Shown: positions 36,555 to 45,744, numbered from the stretch's first letter. The stretch is 64,000 nucleotides of DNA from Vreelandella nanhaiensis (GCF_003990185.1 NZ_RZHF01000016.1:248001-312000), one strand, 5' to 3'. Numbers and translations are program-made. The notes: a model not told the origin generated them from the sequence alone.

Positions 36555-37112
36555 TTAACGATGCCTCAACCAGATAAACGCATGGATAACCCCAGGCACC
36601 CAGCCAAGCAGCGTCAATACTACGCTCATTAATACCCGTTTGGTGCCCGCTCCCGTTAAGCCTAGCGCAAGCGGCGGCAGTAATACGGCAAGCATCATAT
36701 AGGCCACTTTAAGTGCAGCAGGCTCGGGGGCGGATAGATCCCCTGCTGGCGTCTTAACATTCGATGGCGTGGCTTTCCCGGTAGCGTTCATTGATTCAAC
36801 TTTTGCCTTTGCAGCGGGCGTTTGGGGCGGCGTAAAGTGGTCTACCGCGTTTTTAGTTGAAGACGACTTTGACTCTGTCTGCAGCTTTCGGTGTGCCTGC
36901 TTATCGATTTTTTGCTCCAGATTGGCGGCGTCCTCGGCGATATCGTCGTGATGACGCTCCCAGTCTTCCCAATCATGAGGCGTACCGGACTTGGGCCGCT
37001 GCAGCCCGGCTCCACGAGCACGCTCCCAGGCTTTCTCTTCCAGCGTATTCGGGCGATCAGGCTCTCGGTCAACGCCCACACCCTTGCGATTAAGGTACTC
37101 ACGTGCATCCAT
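36555..37112 (-). CDS. Soluble N-terminal region fused to a Pmp3/YqaE-type membrane domain
   Basis: 185 residues. The N-terminal part (to about 45) is DUF2934-like and charged (WERARGAG, PHDWEDWERHH); a long polar linker follows. The last 50 residues are a Pmp3/UPF0057 domain with two helices and the signature LLPPLALGL plus LTLLGWVPGVIHAFIWL. Stand-alone Pmp3 proteins have only about 55 residues and relate to salt or membrane stress; this extension is unusual. Confidence 0.8.
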   Translation of the reverse strand: MDAREYLNRKGVGVDREPDRPNTLEEKAWERARGAGLQRPKSGTPHDWEDWERHHDDIAEDAANLEQKIDKQAHRKLQTESKSSSTKNAVDHFTPPQTPAAKAKVESMNATGKATPSNVKTPAGDLSAPEPAALKVAYMMLAVLLPPLALGLTGAGTKRVLMSVVLTLLGWVPGVIHAFIWLRHR

Positions 37113-37356
37113 GTAAGGCTCCTTGATTGAGTGATAACTCAGCGTTGAATTTTAGAGCGCCTGCCAGCAGCAGGTGCGGCTAATTAAGCTATCTTTATAA
37201 AATCAGCTACCACCATAAATTCAATATCAGCCATAGCAACGCTAAAGGCTATGCCTTAAGCATTATTCCACCACCGCGTAAACGTTGCGCTTAGCCACCT
37301 CCCTTACCAGTACGCAACATCGATCTACATAAACCTTGTGCGTAAGGAGTGCCAAG

Positions 37357-37764
37357 ATGAGTCAACATACTCCCCACACTGTCCGCGATATCATGTCCCG
37401 AGACTGTTACCGCGTATCCCCTTCCACCTCAATTACGAATCTGGCACAGGGGCTTGCGCTTCATCGTCTGCCAGGCGCGCCGGTGGTTGACAGCTCGGAC
37501 CGGTTGATCGGTTTTATTTCTGAGCAGGATGTTATTGGCCGTGTACTTGACTGTCTTTATCATGACCATGAAACGCCTTTGGTACATGAGCTGATGCGTA
37601 AGGAAGTGCTAACCACCACGCCCAACAAATGCGTAACGGACCTTGCGCAGGAAATGATAGGCAATAAGCCCAAGATTTACCCGGTGGTTGAGCAGCAACG
37701 CTTGGTGGGTATAGTAACGCGACGTGATATTCTAATGGCGCTGCTCACCATTCGCTGCCATTGA
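37357..37764 (+). CDS. CBS-domain pair protein
   Basis: 135 residues (start after AAGGAG) comprising two CBS motifs: VRDIMSRDCYRVSPST with GFISEQDVIGRV, and LMRKEVLTTTPN with VGIVTRRDILMAL. Such stand-alone pairs bind adenosyl nucleotides and act as energy or stress sensors; partner unknown. Single gene. Confidence 0.85.
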   Translation: MSQHTPHTVRDIMSRDCYRVSPSTSITNLAQGLALHRLPGAPVVDSSDRLIGFISEQDVIGRVLDCLYHDHETPLVHELMRKEVLTTTPNKCVTDLAQEMIGNKPKIYPVVEQQRLVGIVTRRDILMALLTIRCH

Positions 37765-37802
37765 CGGGCTTTGGGCAGCTCATCCGCCACGCAATACTTA
37801 AG

Positions 37803-37895
37803 ATCAAAAAAAACCGCTGCTTGAAAAAGCAGCGGAAACAAGGGATCGAAAAACAATAGCTAGGACAACACTATTAGCGACTGCTATCGCTACGT
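37803..37895 (-). ncRNA. Candidate small RNA with 3' terminator
   Basis: The minus strand holds a 6-bp hairpin (TAGCGA / TCGCTA, 37875-37892), a single-stranded stretch with GATCCCTTGTTT, then a perfect 9-bp stem CCGCTGCTT / AAGCAGCGG followed by T8. No minus-strand gene lies upstream within several kb, so this is not an mRNA terminator. The layout is that of an Hfq-type sRNA whose CCCUUG could pair with Shine-Dalgarno sequences. No clear promoter was identified, so the 5' end is a guess. Confidence 0.5.
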
Positions 37896-38016
37896 TGCCT
37901 GTACTACTTAAGACACTAAACACCGAAAAAGTTCGCCAATCTGGAAAATTTTCGTCTCACAAGACGCGCGCGTATACTAAACCACACTATGGATAACGGC
38001 GGTTAGGAGTGAATAC

Positions 38017-38376
38017 ATGGCGCTATACCTTCTGGTATTGGGGGTTTGCCTACTAGTGATAGGTGCCGTGTTGTTGGTACTAATGACCGTAGGTACACCA
38101 CGCTACCGCACTGAACCCAAAGATCTGGTGGCCCTTTTCGACAAGGCGCTCAATAGCCAGGTAGGCGAAACCGAATGGAATGCCATTATTGGTTACCCGA
38201 TACGTCACGATGAGTACCTAGAAAGCGTTCGCCGTCGCGCCTCCCACCTGATGGATTTACATGGGCGGCGCTGGCAGGTCGCCCAAGGCAAACCGCTTTT
38301 AAACGCCGAAGGTCAGGCGGAGCTACAAGTATTACGTGACCATCTAGCGGCCCATACGGCGCTGCGCCAGAAATGA
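38017..38376 (+). CDS. Small single-helix membrane protein
   Basis: 119 residues with one N-terminal transmembrane helix (about 3-25, LLVLGVCLLVIGAVLLVL) and a soluble, mostly helical C-terminal part. No family recognised. The start follows GGTTAGGAG. It precedes pruR by about 30 bp and may share its transcript. Confidence 0.7.
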   Translation: MALYLLVLGVCLLVIGAVLLVLMTVGTPRYRTEPKDLVALFDKALNSQVGETEWNAIIGYPIRHDEYLESVRRRASHLMDLHGRRWQVAQGKPLLNAEGQAELQVLRDHLAAHTALRQK

Positions 38377-38406
38377 GGCCTTCAGCAGTGCCAGGAGATG
38401 ATTCGC

Positions 38407-39240
38407 ATGCCGAGTACCATTCGCAAGATACCGCTGGATAGCGCCACTCATCATCACGCACACGACTTTCATCAGATTGTGATCACCCTGTGCGGTTCTT
38501 CAGAGTTTGAAATTGAGGGGTTAGGCGGACGTATCAATGCTTTTTCAGGCTGTATCGTGCCTGCAAATCATGAGCATTACTATGCCGGCCACGGGCATAA
38601 CCGCCAGCTGATTCTCGATTTACCGGAAGATGCGCCAGCTCTGACCGGTGAGCATCGTGAGCTGGTGGCGCTGTTTGATGTGCCGCGCTTTTTTGCTCTT
38701 GATACGCCCTTACGCCACTACCTTGCGTTTATGGAAAGCGAACTAGCCCAAGGATTTGACACGTCTATCACCTCCTTTCAGCAGGACCGACTGGCAGCGA
38801 CGCTGCTTGGGTCGTTAAAAGCGCGCCTTGGCAATACCACATCTACCTGCCAGCGGCGCATTGATATTGCCCAGATAGACCGCTTTATACGTCACCATTT
38901 AGCCGATGCGCTACGAGTTTCCGATTTGGCCAAACTGGCCTGCCTGAGCGAGGCGCACTTTTCCGAGCGATTTCGTGCCCAAACCGGGCTTTCGCCCTGG
39001 CAATATGTCAAGCGCCAGCGGCTGCACGCCGCTCGTCAGCTGATTCTTCAAAGCCGCCTGCCGTTAACCGACATTGCCATTCAAACCGGCTTTGCCAATC
39101 AGAGCGCGCTTTCCCACGCTTTCAGGCGTAGCTATGGCGTGTCGCCGCGTACATTGCGCCAGGGCGCCTCGGCGCCCATCGCGCCTGTTTCTCCATCACG
39201 GGGGAAAAGCCCGTTAACCGCGCCCAATGCATGCTACTAA
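38407..39240 (+). CDS. pruR: AraC-family regulator of proline utilisation (PruR-like)
   Basis: 277 residues from the ATG at 38407 (AGGAG nine bases upstream; an ATG at 38398 is too close to it). The N-terminal cupin-like sensor begins near ATHHHAHDFHQIV; two C-terminal AraC helix-turn-helices include LAKLACLSEAHFSERF and TDIAIQTGFANQSALSHAF. It lies directly upstream of putA. In P. aeruginosa an AraC/XylS protein, PruR, activates putAP; the putA here lacks its own repressor domain. Symbol assigned by context. Confidence 0.78.
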   Translation: MPSTIRKIPLDSATHHHAHDFHQIVITLCGSSEFEIEGLGGRINAFSGCIVPANHEHYYAGHGHNRQLILDLPEDAPALTGEHRELVALFDVPRFFALDTPLRHYLAFMESELAQGFDTSITSFQQDRLAATLLGSLKARLGNTTSTCQRRIDIAQIDRFIRHHLADALRVSDLAKLACLSEAHFSERFRAQTGLSPWQYVKRQRLHAARQLILQSRLPLTDIAIQTGFANQSALSHAFRRSYGVSPRTLRQGASAPIAPVSPSRGKSPLTAPNACY

Positions 39241-39391
39241 AGTTTAAAATGACACATGCTTGCCACGAAATTGACACGTTTTGCCGAGGAAACGACATAC
39301 ACCAAAGCGCATAGCACACTACATTCGAGCGCTACTTGGGCGTAGCTGCCCGACTACCTATTCGTTCTAATTTGGATTCATGGGGGCCTCA

Positions 39392-42300
39392 ATGCTCAAC
39401 GCTAAAAAAATGCGTGACTCTGCCACCTGGCAAACTGATCTCGATACGCTGATGGCCCAGGTAAGCGATCACTACTTGGTTGATGAAGAAACCTACGTCG
39501 GCGAGCTGATCAAGCTGTTAGATACGGATCGAGAAGATTTTGCCCGCATTGAGGCCAACACGGCGGCTTTGATCCGCGATGTCCGCGAAATGGACACGGC
39601 GGTTGATACCATCGATGAGCTTTTACAGCAGTACAGCCTGGACACCCACGAAGGTCTGATGCTGATGTGTCTGGCCGAAGCCATGCTGCGCATTCCTGAT
39701 AAAGTCACTGCAGATGCGCTGATTGAAGACAAACTTGGCCCGGCTGACTGGCAATCCTATGCGGGTAAAAGCGATTCATGGATGGTGAACGCTTCAACCT
39801 GGGGCCTTTTGATGACCGGCCGCGTCTTGAAGCTGGATCACCCGCGAGATGGTCAGCCCGCCACCTTTATCAATCGCATGGTTAATCGTATGGGCGAGCC
39901 TGTCATTCGCCGCGCAATGGTTGAAGCCATGAAAATCATGGGCAAGCAGTTCGTGCTGGGCCGTGATATCAATGAAGCGCTCAAACGTTCCAAACCGTTG
40001 TTCAATAAAGGCTACACCTACTCTTACGATATGCTGGGTGAGGCCGCGCGTACGCGTGATGACGCCAAGCGTTACTTCGATGATTACGCCCGCGCCATTG
40101 AGCAGGTGGGCAAAACCTCCCAGCGCTTAAGCGATAAAACGCCCAAACCTTCGGTATCAATCAAGCTTTCAGCGCTTCACCCCCGCTACGAGTTTGGTCG
40201 CCGCGAGCAGGTACTGGCAGAGCTTGTCGATACGGTCATCAAGCTGGTCACCAAGGCCCGCGAGCTGAATGTGGCCGTTACTATCGATGCCGAAGAAGTC
40301 GACCGTCTTGAGCTGTCACTGGAAGTGTTCCGCGCTGTGTACGAAAGTAGCGCGGTCAAGGGCTGGGGTCATTTTGGTCTGGTGGTACAGGCCTACTCCA
40401 AGCGTGCGCTGCCGGTGCTGCACTACATCAACCGCCTGGCTGACCAGCAGGGCGACGAAATTCCGCTGCGTTTGGTAAAAGGCGCTTACTGGGATAGCGA
40501 AATCAAGGAATCCCAGCAGCTTGGCGTTGATGGCTACCCGGTCTATACCCGCAAGGCGTGCACCGATGTTGCCTACCTGGCCTGTGCCCAGTTCCTGCTG
40601 TCGAACGACACCGTAGGGCGTATTTTCCCGCAGTTTGCGACCCATAACGCTCATACGGTTACCACGATTCTTGAGCTGGCCAATCACAACAGCCGCCCGT
40701 TTGAATTCCAGCGTTTGCACGGCATGGGTGAGGCCCTGTATGACGCAGCACTGACGCGTGCGCCTAAAGGAACTTACTGCCGCATTTATGCACCTGTTGG
40801 CGCCCACAAGGATCTCTTGCCCTACCTGGTTCGTCGCTTGCTGGAAAACGGCGCCAACTCTTCGTTTGTTCACCAGCTGGTTGATCCTGAGGTGCCCGTC
40901 GAGTGGCTCTGCCAACACCCAATTGAAGCTCTGCGCAAACAGAAATCGTTAACCAATACGCGAATTCCGCTGCCCAAGGATATTTACGGACCTAAGCGGC
41001 GCAACTCGCGGGGCGTCAACCTGAATATTCGCAGCCACTTCTATCCATTGATGGATAAAATGGCCGCCTTTATGGACAAGCAGTACCCAGCCAAGCCGCT
41101 GCTGGCTTTTGAGGTAGCTGACGATGTTGCTAACACGCATAAGGTAACGTCGCCCTTTGATCGCCGCCAGACCGTGGGCAGCGTTCAGTGGACCACCAAA
41201 GAGCAGGCAACCAAGGCGCTGGATGCAGCGTGGGAAGCCTTCCCGCGCTGGGAAGCAACCCCGGTTGCCGAACGCGCTGCCGTACTGCGCCGCCTGGCCG
41301 ATCTGATGGAAGACAACATGCCGGAGCTTATGACCCTTTGCTCACGCGAAGGCGGTAAGCTTCTAACGGACGGTGTGGATGAGATCAAGGAGGCTGTCGA
41401 CTTCTGCCGCTACTACGCCATGCGCGCTGAAGAGTCGTTTGGCGAGCCAATTGATCTGCCTGGCCCCACCGGTGAATCCAACCGGCTGATCATGGGCGGT
41501 AAAGGCGTATTTGCCGCGATAAGCCCCTGGAACTTCCCGGTGGCCATCTTCTGCGGCCAGATTGTCGCCGCAGCGGTAGCGGGTAATACCGTGCTGGCCA
41601 AGCCTGCCGAGCAGACGTCGATTGTTGCCCATCGAGTGATTGAGTTGCTGTATGAAGCGGGCCTGCCCCGCGATGTGGTTCAGCTACTACCGGGCGATGG
41701 CCCGACAGTGGGCAGCGTGCTGACTTCCGACCCACGCATTACCGGGGTGGTATTTACCGGCGGCACCGACACGGCGCAGATCATCAACCGTGCCCTCGCC
41801 GCTCGTGAAAACGCGCCATTACCCACGCTGGTTGCAGAAACTGGCGGCATGAACGCCATGATCGTCGACTCGACCGCCCTTCCTGAGCAAGTCGTGGTCG
41901 ATGTCATTCAATCAGCGTTCCAAAGTGCGGGCCAACGCTGCTCAGCCCTGCGTGTGCTTTACCTTCAGGAAGACGTTGCCGACCGCGTTATTACTATCTT
42001 GAAAGGCGCGATGAACGAGCTGCGCATCGGCGATCCACGTGATTTGGGTACTGACGTTGGCCCAGTGATTGACGAAGAAGCCCGTAAGGGATTGCTTGCC
42101 CATATCGAAAAGCTTAAGGGCGAAAATCGCTTGGTAGCCGAAACGCCGATGTCCGCCGAGCATACCCAAAACGGTACCTTTGTGGCGCCGGTGGCCTTTA
42201 CCATCGACAGCATTAATGCGTTAACCCGTGAGCAGTTTGGTCCTGTGTTGCATATCGTGCGCTATAAGGCCAGCGAGCTTGACCGGGTAATCAACGATAT

Positions 42301-42583
42301 CAATGGCCGGGGTTATGGTCTGACCTTTGGGGTGCATAGCCGCAATGAGTCCTTTGCCGCTGACATAGCGCAGAAAATTCGTGCAGGCAATGTGTACATC
42401 AACCGTAATATCATTGGAGCCGTGGTGGGCGTTCAACCCTTTGGTGGTCAAGGTCTTTCAGGCACCGGCCCTAAAGCAGGCGGGCCGCACTACCTGCAGC
42501 GTTTTGTCACTGAAAAAACCGTCACTAACAACACGGCTGCCTTGGGCGGTAACGCGTCTTTGCTGGCGCTAGGCGATGAGTAA
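39392..42583 (+). CDS. putA: Bifunctional proline dehydrogenase / P5C dehydrogenase
   Basis: Oxidises proline to glutamate in two steps via FAD and NAD+. The 1063 residues (start at 39392 after GGGGG) hold a proline dehydrogenase barrel (about 180-480; SVKGWGHFGLVVQAYSKR, LVKGAYWDSEIK) and an aldehyde dehydrogenase domain (about 580-1040) with ISPWNFPVAIF, the VAETGGMNAM glutamate and the catalytic Cys in SAGQRCSALR. The ribbon-helix-helix DNA-binding domain of E. coli PutA is absent, so regulation must be external, fitting the neighbouring AraC gene. Confidence 0.96.
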   Translation: MLNAKKMRDSATWQTDLDTLMAQVSDHYLVDEETYVGELIKLLDTDREDFARIEANTAALIRDVREMDTAVDTIDELLQQYSLDTHEGLMLMCLAEAMLRIPDKVTADALIEDKLGPADWQSYAGKSDSWMVNASTWGLLMTGRVLKLDHPRDGQPATFINRMVNRMGEPVIRRAMVEAMKIMGKQFVLGRDINEALKRSKPLFNKGYTYSYDMLGEAARTRDDAKRYFDDYARAIEQVGKTSQRLSDKTPKPSVSIKLSALHPRYEFGRREQVLAELVDTVIKLVTKARELNVAVTIDAEEVDRLELSLEVFRAVYESSAVKGWGHFGLVVQAYSKRALPVLHYINRLADQQGDEIPLRLVKGAYWDSEIKESQQLGVDGYPVYTRKACTDVAYLACAQFLLSNDTVGRIFPQFATHNAHTVTTILELANHNSRPFEFQRLHGMGEALYDAALTRAPKGTYCRIYAPVGAHKDLLPYLVRRLLENGANSSFVHQLVDPEVPVEWLCQHPIEALRKQKSLTNTRIPLPKDIYGPKRRNSRGVNLNIRSHFYPLMDKMAAFMDKQYPAKPLLAFEVADDVANTHKVTSPFDRRQTVGSVQWTTKEQATKALDAAWEAFPRWEATPVAERAAVLRRLADLMEDNMPELMTLCSREGGKLLTDGVDEIKEAVDFCRYYAMRAEESFGEPIDLPGPTGESNRLIMGGKGVFAAISPWNFPVAIFCGQIVAAAVAGNTVLAKPAEQTSIVAHRVIELLYEAGLPRDVVQLLPGDGPTVGSVLTSDPRITGVVFTGGTDTAQIINRALAARENAPLPTLVAETGGMNAMIVDSTALPEQVVVDVIQSAFQSAGQRCSALRVLYLQEDVADRVITILKGAMNELRIGDPRDLGTDVGPVIDEEARKGLLAHIEKLKGENRLVAETPMSAEHTQNGTFVAPVAFTIDSINALTREQFGPVLHIVRYKASELDRVINDINGRGYGLTFGVHSRNESFAADIAQKIRAGNVYINRNIIGAVVGVQPFGGQGLSGTGPKAGGPHYLQRFVTEKTVTNNTAALGGNASLLALGDE

Positions 42584-42630
42584 ATAGCTCATCATAATAA
42601 CGAACCTGAACTCCTCAAAAAGGAACTCTC

Positions 42631-42789
42631 ATGGTTGAAAACAATAGCGCAATTGCCTTTACGTGCCCCCTCTATAGGAAGGGGACATTAGGCATAGGGA
42701 ACGATACATATAAACGCCCGAATACTTTTATTGACGACACCTTCGGCGAACACTCGAAGCGTTATCACGTGAATAAGAGACAGGGTTAA
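42631..42789 (+). CDS. Possible 52-residue protein between putA and putP
   Basis: An ATG at 42631 follows AAAAAGGAACTCTC, a good ribosome site, and opens a 52-codon frame ending TAA at 42787-42789. The product starts MVENNSAIAFTCPLYRKG and ends KRYHVNKRQG; it is polar, without a signal peptide or known motif. It contains the hairpin at 42665-42684 (CCCC..GGGG). It could be a small protein or a translated leader for putP; chance is possible. Confidence 0.4.
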   Translation: MVENNSAIAFTCPLYRKGTLGIGNDTYKRPNTFIDDTFGEHSKRYHVNKRQG

Positions 42790-42796
42790 CAACAAT

Positions 42797-42818
42797 AAGC
42801 CTGTGCATTAACAGGCTT
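42797..42818 (+). terminator. Hairpin before putP
   Basis: A perfect 8-bp stem AAGCCTGT / ACAGGCTT with a GCATTA loop lies 7 bp after the small open frame, followed by only TTG. It may terminate or attenuate transcription between putA and putP. Confidence 0.5.
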
Positions 42819-42876
42819 TGCTCGGTAAGCGCTCTTACCTGACAGCGCTATCCGACTTAATAAACGGGAGAATTTC

Positions 42877-44367
42877 ATGGCTATTGGCGTTTGGATCAGC
42901 CTTCTTGCTTACTTTGCACTCATGATTGGCATCGGCCTTTATGCCATGCGCACATCGACATCGACCTCTGAAGATTACGTACTGGGTGGCCGAACCCTGA
43001 GTCCCAAGGTAGCAGCCCTTTCGGCCGGCGCGTCTGACATGAGCGGTTGGTTGTTACTGGGGTTACCTGGAGCGATGTTCGTATCTGGCCTGGGCTCGGC
43101 CTGGATTGGTATCGGCCTGTTCGTAGGCGCCTTATTTAACTGGCTACTGGTCGCACCGCGCCTACGTGAACAGACAGTCCACTATGGCAATGCAATTACC
43201 ATTCCGGCCTTTCTGGCGAACCGCTTCCCAACGCGGGCAATGTCGCTGAGAACGGTATCCGCTATCGTCATCGTGATCTTCTTCTCAGTATACACAGCGT
43301 CAGGCCTAGTGGCTGGCGGCAAACTGTTTGAAAGCGCATTTTCCGGCGTCATCAGCATGGGTGGCCTGAGCGATTATGCGATAGGTATCATCATCACTCT
43401 GGGCGTAGTACTTGCCTATACCGTTGTGGGTGGTTTTCTGGCTGTCAGCATGACGGACTTCGTGCAAGGCTGCATCATGATGCTTGCGCTAATTATCATG
43501 CCGGCGGTCGTGCTCTTTGGCGAAGGTGGGGGTGGTTTCACCCAAGCGTCACAGACGCTTAATGAGGTCGACCCCACGCTGCTATCATGGACGGATGGAC
43601 TAACCTTTATCGGCTGGCTCTCCGCAGTCACCTGGGGCTTAGGTTATTTCGGGCAGCCGCACATCATCGTACGCTTCATGGCCATTCGAAACCTGAAGGA
43701 TGTGCCTACTGCACGTAATATTGGCATGGGCTGGATGGCCATCTCACTGATCGGTGCAGTCTCACTCGGTCTATTTGGCCGAGCCTATGCGATCCGGAAC
43801 GGCATGGATATCCAGGATCCAGAAACGATCTTTATTATCCTAGCGGAATTGCTGTTCCATCCGCTGATTACCGGGTTCCTGTATGCGGCTCTACTGGCAG
43901 CGGTCATGAGTACCATTTCCAGTCAGCTGCTGGTGGCTTCTTCTTCCCTGACCGAGGACTTCTATCGCCTGTTTTTGAACAAGCAGGCGTCGGAAAAACA
44001 GACCGTCACCGTTGGTCGTTTAAGTGTGGTACTGGTAGGTTTGGTAGCCGCCTTGATTGCATCTGACCCGAACTCTCAGGTGCTTGGACTGGTCAGTAAC
44101 GCCTGGGCCGGCTTTGGTGCAGCGTTCGGCCCGGTGATTATCCTGTCGCTGATGTGGTCACGTACCAATGGCGCGGGTGCTATTGCAGGTATGGTAGTGG
44201 GCGCTCTCACCGTTATGGGCTGGATCGCGCTGGGCTGGAACGCAGAGTTCATGGGCGGCCCCGGTGTCTATGAGATCATTCCTGGCTTCATCGCCGCCTT
44301 CATTGCCATCCTGGTAGTAAGCAGCGCGACTGACGATGCGGGCGAATACCGGCATATCGAGCGATAG
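42877..44367 (+). CDS. putP: Sodium/proline symporter
   Basis: Imports proline with Na+ for use as nutrient or compatible solute. 496 residues of the SSS family with about 13 helices. Near the N-terminus are SEDYVLGGRTLSP and SAGASDMSGWLLLGLPGA, the sodium- and proline-binding region of PutP; VTWGLGYFGQPHI is a further PutP hallmark. The start follows GGGAG. It is 293 bp downstream of putA; a terminator follows. Confidence 0.95.
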   Translation: MAIGVWISLLAYFALMIGIGLYAMRTSTSTSEDYVLGGRTLSPKVAALSAGASDMSGWLLLGLPGAMFVSGLGSAWIGIGLFVGALFNWLLVAPRLREQTVHYGNAITIPAFLANRFPTRAMSLRTVSAIVIVIFFSVYTASGLVAGGKLFESAFSGVISMGGLSDYAIGIIITLGVVLAYTVVGGFLAVSMTDFVQGCIMMLALIIMPAVVLFGEGGGGFTQASQTLNEVDPTLLSWTDGLTFIGWLSAVTWGLGYFGQPHIIVRFMAIRNLKDVPTARNIGMGWMAISLIGAVSLGLFGRAYAIRNGMDIQDPETIFIILAELLFHPLITGFLYAALLAAVMSTISSQLLVASSSLTEDFYRLFLNKQASEKQTVTVGRLSVVLVGLVAALIASDPNSQVLGLVSNAWAGFGAAFGPVIILSLMWSRTNGAGAIAGMVVGALTVMGWIALGWNAEFMGGPGVYEIIPGFIAAFIAILVVSSATDDAGEYRHIER

Positions 44368-44391
44368 ACGAAATCACTGATGTGATATTCC

Positions 44392-44417
44392 AAGGCCACC
44401 TTCGGGTGGCCTTTTTC
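44392..44417 (+). terminator. Terminator of putP
   Basis: A perfect 9-bp stem AAGGCCACC / GGTGGCCTT closed by a TTCG tetraloop and followed by T's lies 25 bp after putP. Confidence 0.9.
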
Positions 44418-44523
44418 ATGCGCACATTGCCCTGGATCAATAATACCCACCCGCCATGACGATACCCTTTATCTATGAGTGACAAATATTTATCGAGTAA
44501 CATCAATAGCGAGGAGCAACGTC

Positions 44524-45150
44524 ATGCGCCATCTCTCTTTTCCTACCCTGTTAACCGTGGGGCTTGCTGCGGCCACCCTGGCCGCAAGCAGCCAAGCATT
44601 CGCTTACGGCGCGGGTGACTTTTTTACCCGCGTGGGTGTTGCCAAAGTAGCTCCCAAAAGCCATAACGGTGACCTTGCCGATGGTGCCTTTTCGGTCGAT
44701 GTGCAGGATAAAACTGATTTTGCCTTTACTCTTGGCTACCGCTTTCACGACAAGCTTGGGTTTGAGCTTCTTGCCGCCCGCCCGTTTGAGCACGATATTG
44801 CACTCAATGGGGATAACCTGGCTTCAACCAAACATCTTCCCCCCACCCTGACGCTGCAGTATTACCCGCTGGGCGGCACCCAATCACAGGTGCAGCCGTA
44901 TATTGGTGCAGGCGTCAATTACACACGCTTTTCAGATGAACACCTGGCGATTGGCGAACTTGATTTGAAAAATTCCTGGGGGGCAGCAGGCCAAGTGGGC
45001 ATCGACCTCCTCATAGACGATCACTGGGCGCTTAACGCAGCCGCCTGGTATCTGGATATCAATACCGATGCCACTATCAACGGCGCGGCTGCAGGCTCGG
45101 TGAATATTGACCCAGTAGTAGTGATGGGTGGACTAAGCTATCGCTTTTAA
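44524..45150 (+). CDS. ompW: OmpW-family outer-membrane protein
   Basis: 208 residues from the ATG at 44524 (GAGGAG upstream). The signal peptide ends at SSQAFA. The mature protein alternates hydrophobic and polar residues as an eight-stranded barrel and ends in aromatic F (GGLSYRF), the outer-membrane assembly signal. VQPYIGAGVNYTRF is typical of OmpW. Small hydrophobic molecules are the expected cargo. Confidence 0.92.
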   Translation: MRHLSFPTLLTVGLAAATLAASSQAFAYGAGDFFTRVGVAKVAPKSHNGDLADGAFSVDVQDKTDFAFTLGYRFHDKLGFELLAARPFEHDIALNGDNLASTKHLPPTLTLQYYPLGGTQSQVQPYIGAGVNYTRFSDEHLAIGELDLKNSWGAAGQVGIDLLIDDHWALNAAAWYLDINTDATINGAAAGSVNIDPVVVMGGLSYRF

Positions 45151-45190
45151 CAGATGCTCAGGCGAGCCGGCATCCAAGTGAATTGATACC

Positions 45191-45250
45191 TAGATAAATG
45201 GGTACTTAGATAAATGGGTACTTAGATGAATGCGTAGCTAGATGAATCTG
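45191..45250. repeat. 16-bp tandem repeat, 3.75 copies
   Basis: Two exact units TAGATAAATGGGTACT (45191-45206, 45207-45222) are followed by a diverged unit TAGATGAATGCGTAGC and a partial TAGATGAATCTG. The array lies 40 bp downstream of ompW and upstream of a GC hairpin. Two identical units imply recent slippage. Confidence 0.9.
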
Positions 45251-45255
45251 CCCTA

Positions 45256-45281
45256 CCGGGCCTACCAGCGTGCAGGCCCGG
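45256..45281. terminator. GC-rich hairpin between ompW and the YqcC gene
   Basis: A perfect 8-bp stem CCGGGCCT / AGGCCCGG with a 10-base loop sits 11 bp from the YqcC gene stop. Neither side has a T-run; it may serve both convergent genes. Confidence 0.5.
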
Positions 45282-45292
45282 CAGCTTGACGG

Positions 45293-45625
45293 CTAGTTGT
45301 CAGTGATTAACTGATCAACCTTCTCAAAGGCACGTACTACCAGCAGATGGTCACTGGCACGCACCTTCTCTTGGATGAGGTAGGCGGCCATGGCGGGCGC
45401 CACATCACATTTAGCAGGTAGAGGACCTTTCGCTTCGGCTAGCGCGTCAAGCCTTGTCACAAATACAAAGCGTACCCACTGGGGCAGCGACATCGTATCA
45501 ACGCAAAAGGGCTCTTGGCTTTCGAATGCGCTGGCATCCGGAGTCGGGACACGCCACAAATTGGCGGCTTTCATGGCTGCTTCAAGCTCACGAAGCGCGG
45601 TTTGAAGCTCAGCATAGACGCTCAT
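45293..45625 (-). CDS. YqcC-family (DUF446) protein
   Basis: 110 residues with the DUF446 pattern LQTALRELEAAMKAANLW near the N-terminus and MSLPQWVRFVFVTRL in the middle. Family proteins are small, helical and often encoded beside the tRNA pseudouridine synthase truC, which is not here. The start at 45625 is chosen because AAGGTG precedes it. Confidence 0.82.
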   Translation of the reverse strand: MSVYAELQTALRELEAAMKAANLWRVPTPDASAFESQEPFCVDTMSLPQWVRFVFVTRLDALAEAKGPLPAKCDVAPAMAAYLIQEKVRASDHLLVVRAFEKVDQLITDN

Positions 45626-45744
45626 AAACACCTTGATCATATGGGTTGCGGTTAAACATCATTATCACAACTCTATGCCAGAGTTACCACTTGTACCCAA
45701 AGATCCATTGTTACTCACAGATTCACAGAAAACCTGCAAGAGCC

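Noticed and set aside
40316..40918. 200-codon frame antisense to putA
   Set aside because: No family features; codon phase belongs to putA.
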